Assembly (NCBI GenBank): GCA_031284675.1
Contig: JAITXQ010000042.1
Location: forward strand, 1 to 17,392
Reading direction: 5' to 3'
Length of the DNA: 17,392 nucleotides
DNA from: Rickettsiales bacterium
Lineage (GTDB): Bacteria; Pseudomonadota; Alphaproteobacteria; Rickettsiales; Anaplasmataceae
The notes below the pieces were generated by a model. It saw nothing but the letters and a program-made list of their open reading frames with translations, had not been told where the DNA came from and made no database searches. A program made the position numbers and the translations under genes. The stretch's first letter is position 1. Every line of letters begins with the position of its first letter. This document shows positions 15,927 to 17,392 of the stretch, piece by piece.

Positions 15927-16586
15927 TTAACATGCATGAGCACTCATCATTCCATCAAGAAAACCCCATAAGAGTTTTGCTCCTTTTTTAGCACCCTGCA
16001 TAACCTTGTCTTGTTCCTCTTCGTTTAAATCAGCAATAAGGTTTGCACACTCCTCAGAGTGCCATTCATCAGCATCCATATGAACGGTGAAAAATTGGAG
16101 AGAACGTTCATCATTTATTGAATAGTGTTTTTTCAAACCATCAATTTTAGACTTAGAAACTTCCGGAGTTTGACGTTCATAAGCATAAAGAGCTCCCAAA
16201 CCCATTGCAAAGCCTGATCGTACAATATCAAAATAACCATCAACTAATTCTTGTGTTTCTTTAATCTGTACACTTTTACGAAGGTCAAATCGTGTGATGC
16301 CAAGCCCTTCAGCAAAACGTTGCCATAACTCTGGATGATTCTCATCACCTTGCTCTTCTTCTGTTAAATTATCAAGTAAAACTTGTCGCATTTTCAGATC
16401 TGGACACAAAGAATGTATGCCACTGATATAACGAGGAAACGCAGCAACGTGGTGGTAGTATTCCTTAGCGTAGGTTTGTAAAGCTTGCAAGCTTAAGCTT
16501 CCTGTATTCCATGACTGGTAGAACGGATGATTTAGTAAATGCAATTTATCTAATTTATTGTTTAGAGATTTAATAAACTTTATCAT
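15927..16586 (-). CDS. CADD-like diiron/Mn-Fe oxygenase, putative self-sacrificing p-aminobenzoate synthase
   Basis: 219 aa of the TENA/THI-4-PqqC superfamily, all-helical. The presumed metal ligands are E77 and H84 (in NLTEEEQGDENHPELW), E137 (YAYERQ), and H169, D173 and H176 (FTVHMDADEWHSEE). They keep the spacing of Chlamydia trachomatis CADD (E81, H88, E142, H174, D178, H181). The residues implicated in turning the protein's own tyrosine and lysine into para-aminobenzoate also align: Y23 (chlamydial Y27), Y136 (Y141) and K147 (K152). The position beside folB-folKP-folA-cofE supports a PABA role over a PQQ or thiamine role. The start ATG at 16584-16586 follows GAGAGGAA closely. It is the first gene of the cluster, behind a strong promoter. 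In Chlamydia the protein was first described as binding host death domains; nothing here tests that. Confidence 0.9.
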   Translation of the reverse strand: MIKFIKSLNNKLDKLHLLNHPFYQSWNTGSLSLQALQTYAKEYYHHVAAFPRYISGIHSLCPDLKMRQVLLDNLTEEEQGDENHPELWQRFAEGLGITRFDLRKSVQIKETQELVDGYFDIVRSGFAMGLGALYAYERQTPEVSKSKIDGLKKHYSINDERSLQFFTVHMDADEWHSEECANLIADLNEEEQDKVMQGAKKGAKLLWGFLDGMMSAHAC

Positions 16587-16613
16587 TTCCTCTCAATCAT
16601 ATTAATACGTGAG

Positions 16614-16642
16614 TTTATATATTATAGTCTTTCCAGTGTCAA
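16614..16642 (-). promoter_or_regulatory. Strong sigma70-like promoter of the CADD/folate cluster
   Basis: On the minus strand a perfect TTGACA (16637-16642) is followed after exactly 17 bases by TATAAA (16614-16619, 5/6). It lies about 28 bases before the CADD start, giving a short leader. This is among the best promoter matches in the window. Confidence 0.65.
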
Positions 16643-16847
16643 GATACGTTTTAAGCTAAACTAGTAAAGCTTGTGAAACATATTATTTCTCTTACTCTCT
16701 GTGTAGAAGGCATTTGTGCTGTAACCGTTCACACTTAATTAAACAGGAGTAATTCTTTAATTTGTGGAAAGATGCGATGTCAAAATTGACCTTATTTTCC
16801 TCTCTCCTTTGAGCTTTTTTTATTTTAAATTAAATACAAAAAACTCA

Positions 16848-17150
16848 CTTGACAAACTCCGCCAGCCCCCTTACCATGATACTGAAGCTATTTATTTATC
16901 TTCTTTGTACAAATTAAATGACAAAAAAACTCAATGTATTTGGCGTCTCATGTTTAATTTTTTGCACTATGTGCACCTTATGTCTTTATAAAATTTCCAG
17001 GTTTTTACCTATATAAGCTGAAATGCGCTTATAAAGTATTTAAAACATCAAAAAACGCTAACTTAAAAAATAGATAGTGAATAACTAGCTACTACGGAGT
17101 TTCTTTTGCCTTTTTTTTATTTAGTAAATTTCTTAAATATTTATAGCTAA
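16848..17150 (-). repeat. Dispersed intergenic repeat, copy R2 (inverted relative to R1)
   Basis: The reverse complement matches 8276-8585 at both ends, with a diverged interior. The stem TATAAGC (17012-17018) / GCTTATA (17027-17033) with an 8-base loop occupies a position comparable to the GCTTAATTTAAGC palindrome of R1. A run of eight T (17111-17118) near the far end follows TTCTTTTGCC, which is conserved in both copies. No coding frame is shared between the copies. Confidence 0.8.
16849..16877 (+). promoter_or_regulatory. Promoter-like box at the conserved end of R2, reading into the repeat
   Basis: TTGACA (16849-16854), a 17-base spacer and TACCAT (16872-16877, 4/6) form the same arrangement as in R1 (TATCAT there). 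The spacer AACTCCGCCAGCCCCCT is identical in both copies. Confidence 0.4.
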
Positions 17151-17167
17151 AGTAATTTAAGAGCAAT

Positions 17168-17392
17168 TGACCTTACCCAGAAAAAGTAGAGAGAAAGTTA
17201 AGACGTTTTTGTCAAGGAAATGATGCATCAAAAAGTTCAGGAATGCAATAGTTAATAGCAGAATGTCTACATTGTTTGTTATAAAAAATTTCTACGTATT
17301 CAAATATGGCAGTTCTAGTTTGTTGAGCAGAACGTTGAGAAGTATCAATAAGCAGCTCCCTTTTGAGTGAACTGAAGAAACTTTCTGCAACA
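17168..17392 (-). mobile_element. Right end of an IS3-family (IS150-type) insertion sequence, cut by the window edge
   Basis: The element appears to end at 17168 with TGACCTTACCCAGAAAAAGT. This resembles the TG...ACCC-AAAAAGT terminal repeats of IS150-group elements. The transposase stop at 17212 lies 44 bases inside that end, as usual for the group. The other end is outside the window. Confidence 0.65.
17212..17392 (-). CDS. IS3-family transposase OrfB, C-terminal part (truncated by the window)
   Basis: 59 codons are visible, from the edge to a TGA at 17212-17214. VAESFFSSLKRELL is the segment that contains the catalytic Glu of the DDE (rve) integrase core, followed by the IS3-type tail YVEIFYNKQCRHSAINYCIP and PELFDASFP. 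The usual tail has N-x-x-R-x-H-S-x-L-x-Y-x-x-P, so R42, H43, S44 and the proline fit. The frame is intact in the visible part. Whether the whole element is active cannot be judged. Confidence 0.85.
   Translation of the reverse strand, partial: VAESFFSSLKRELLIDTSQRSAQQTRTAIFEYVEIFYNKQCRHSAINYCIPELFDASFP

Larger units (their letters stand above)
16587..17211. other. Non-coding region between the folate cluster and the IS element
   Basis: It holds the CADD promoter (16614-16642), about 200 bases with no gene I can support (16643-16847), repeat R2 (16848-17150), 17 bases of spacer, then the terminal repeat of the IS element from 17168. Confidence 0.6.

Noticed and set aside
16643..16847. Possible tRNA or other RNA gene upstream of the CADD promoter
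   Set aside because: No cloverleaf, TTCRANNC arm or CCA-type end could be found by eye.
16764..16991. 75-codon plus-strand open frame running into R2
   Set aside because: It crosses the edge of the repeat, is not conserved in R1 and has low-complexity AT-rich composition.
1..17392. CRISPR array, phage genes or a defence island
   Set aside because: No regularly spaced direct repeats, cas genes, phage structural genes or defence nucleases are visible; the only tandem repeats are inside the 902-aa gene.

Overview
The window looks like a piece of an AT-rich alphaproteobacterial endosymbiont chromosome, most likely Wolbachia (Anaplasmataceae). The reasons are the low GC, the eukaryal-type isoleucyl-tRNA synthetase, the ubiE-ftsW pair, dispersed intergenic repeats, an IS3/IS150-type element and a RelBE-type toxin-antitoxin pair. 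The species call is inferred from protein flavour and composition; no search was run.

Layout. Positions 1-84 hold the 3' end of an unidentified + strand gene. Positions 151-8057 are a minus-strand block: a 902-aa membrane-anchored coiled-coil protein (unknown), ileS, miaB and a small glycine-rich membrane protein that ends in a perfect hairpin. Positions 8058-8681 are non-coding and contain repeat copy R1. ftsW and ubiE follow as a translationally overlapping pair on the minus strand. A RelB/RelE-type pair (10776-11286) and an MFS transporter of Bcr/CflA type (11515-12720) lie on the plus strand. Positions 12829-16586 are a minus-strand folate cluster. Positions 16587-17211 are non-coding and carry an inverted second copy of the repeat (R2). 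The right edge cuts an IS3/IS150-type transposase.

The most interesting region is the folate cluster. In transcription order it encodes a CADD/PqqC-like protein, FolB, a fused FolK-FolP, FolA (DHFR) and a CofE-like ligase. This is the gene set of the chlamydial folate locus. There, CADD makes para-aminobenzoate from itself without chorismate, and the CofE-like protein replaces folylpolyglutamate synthase. All six metal ligands and the tyrosine/lysine residues implicated in CADD self-sacrifice can be located here. The cluster would turn a pterin precursor into tetrahydrofolate polyglutamate without pabABC or folC, which is unusual in an alphaproteobacterium and suggests transfer between intracellular bacteria.

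The second item is the R1/R2 repeat. Two ~305-bp intergenic copies in opposite orientation have near-identical ends but strongly diverged interiors. One end carries an inward-facing TTGACA-17-TATCAT/TACCAT promoter-like box. The copies bracket the 8.3-kb segment that contains ftsW, ubiE, the toxin-antitoxin pair, the transporter and the folate cluster.
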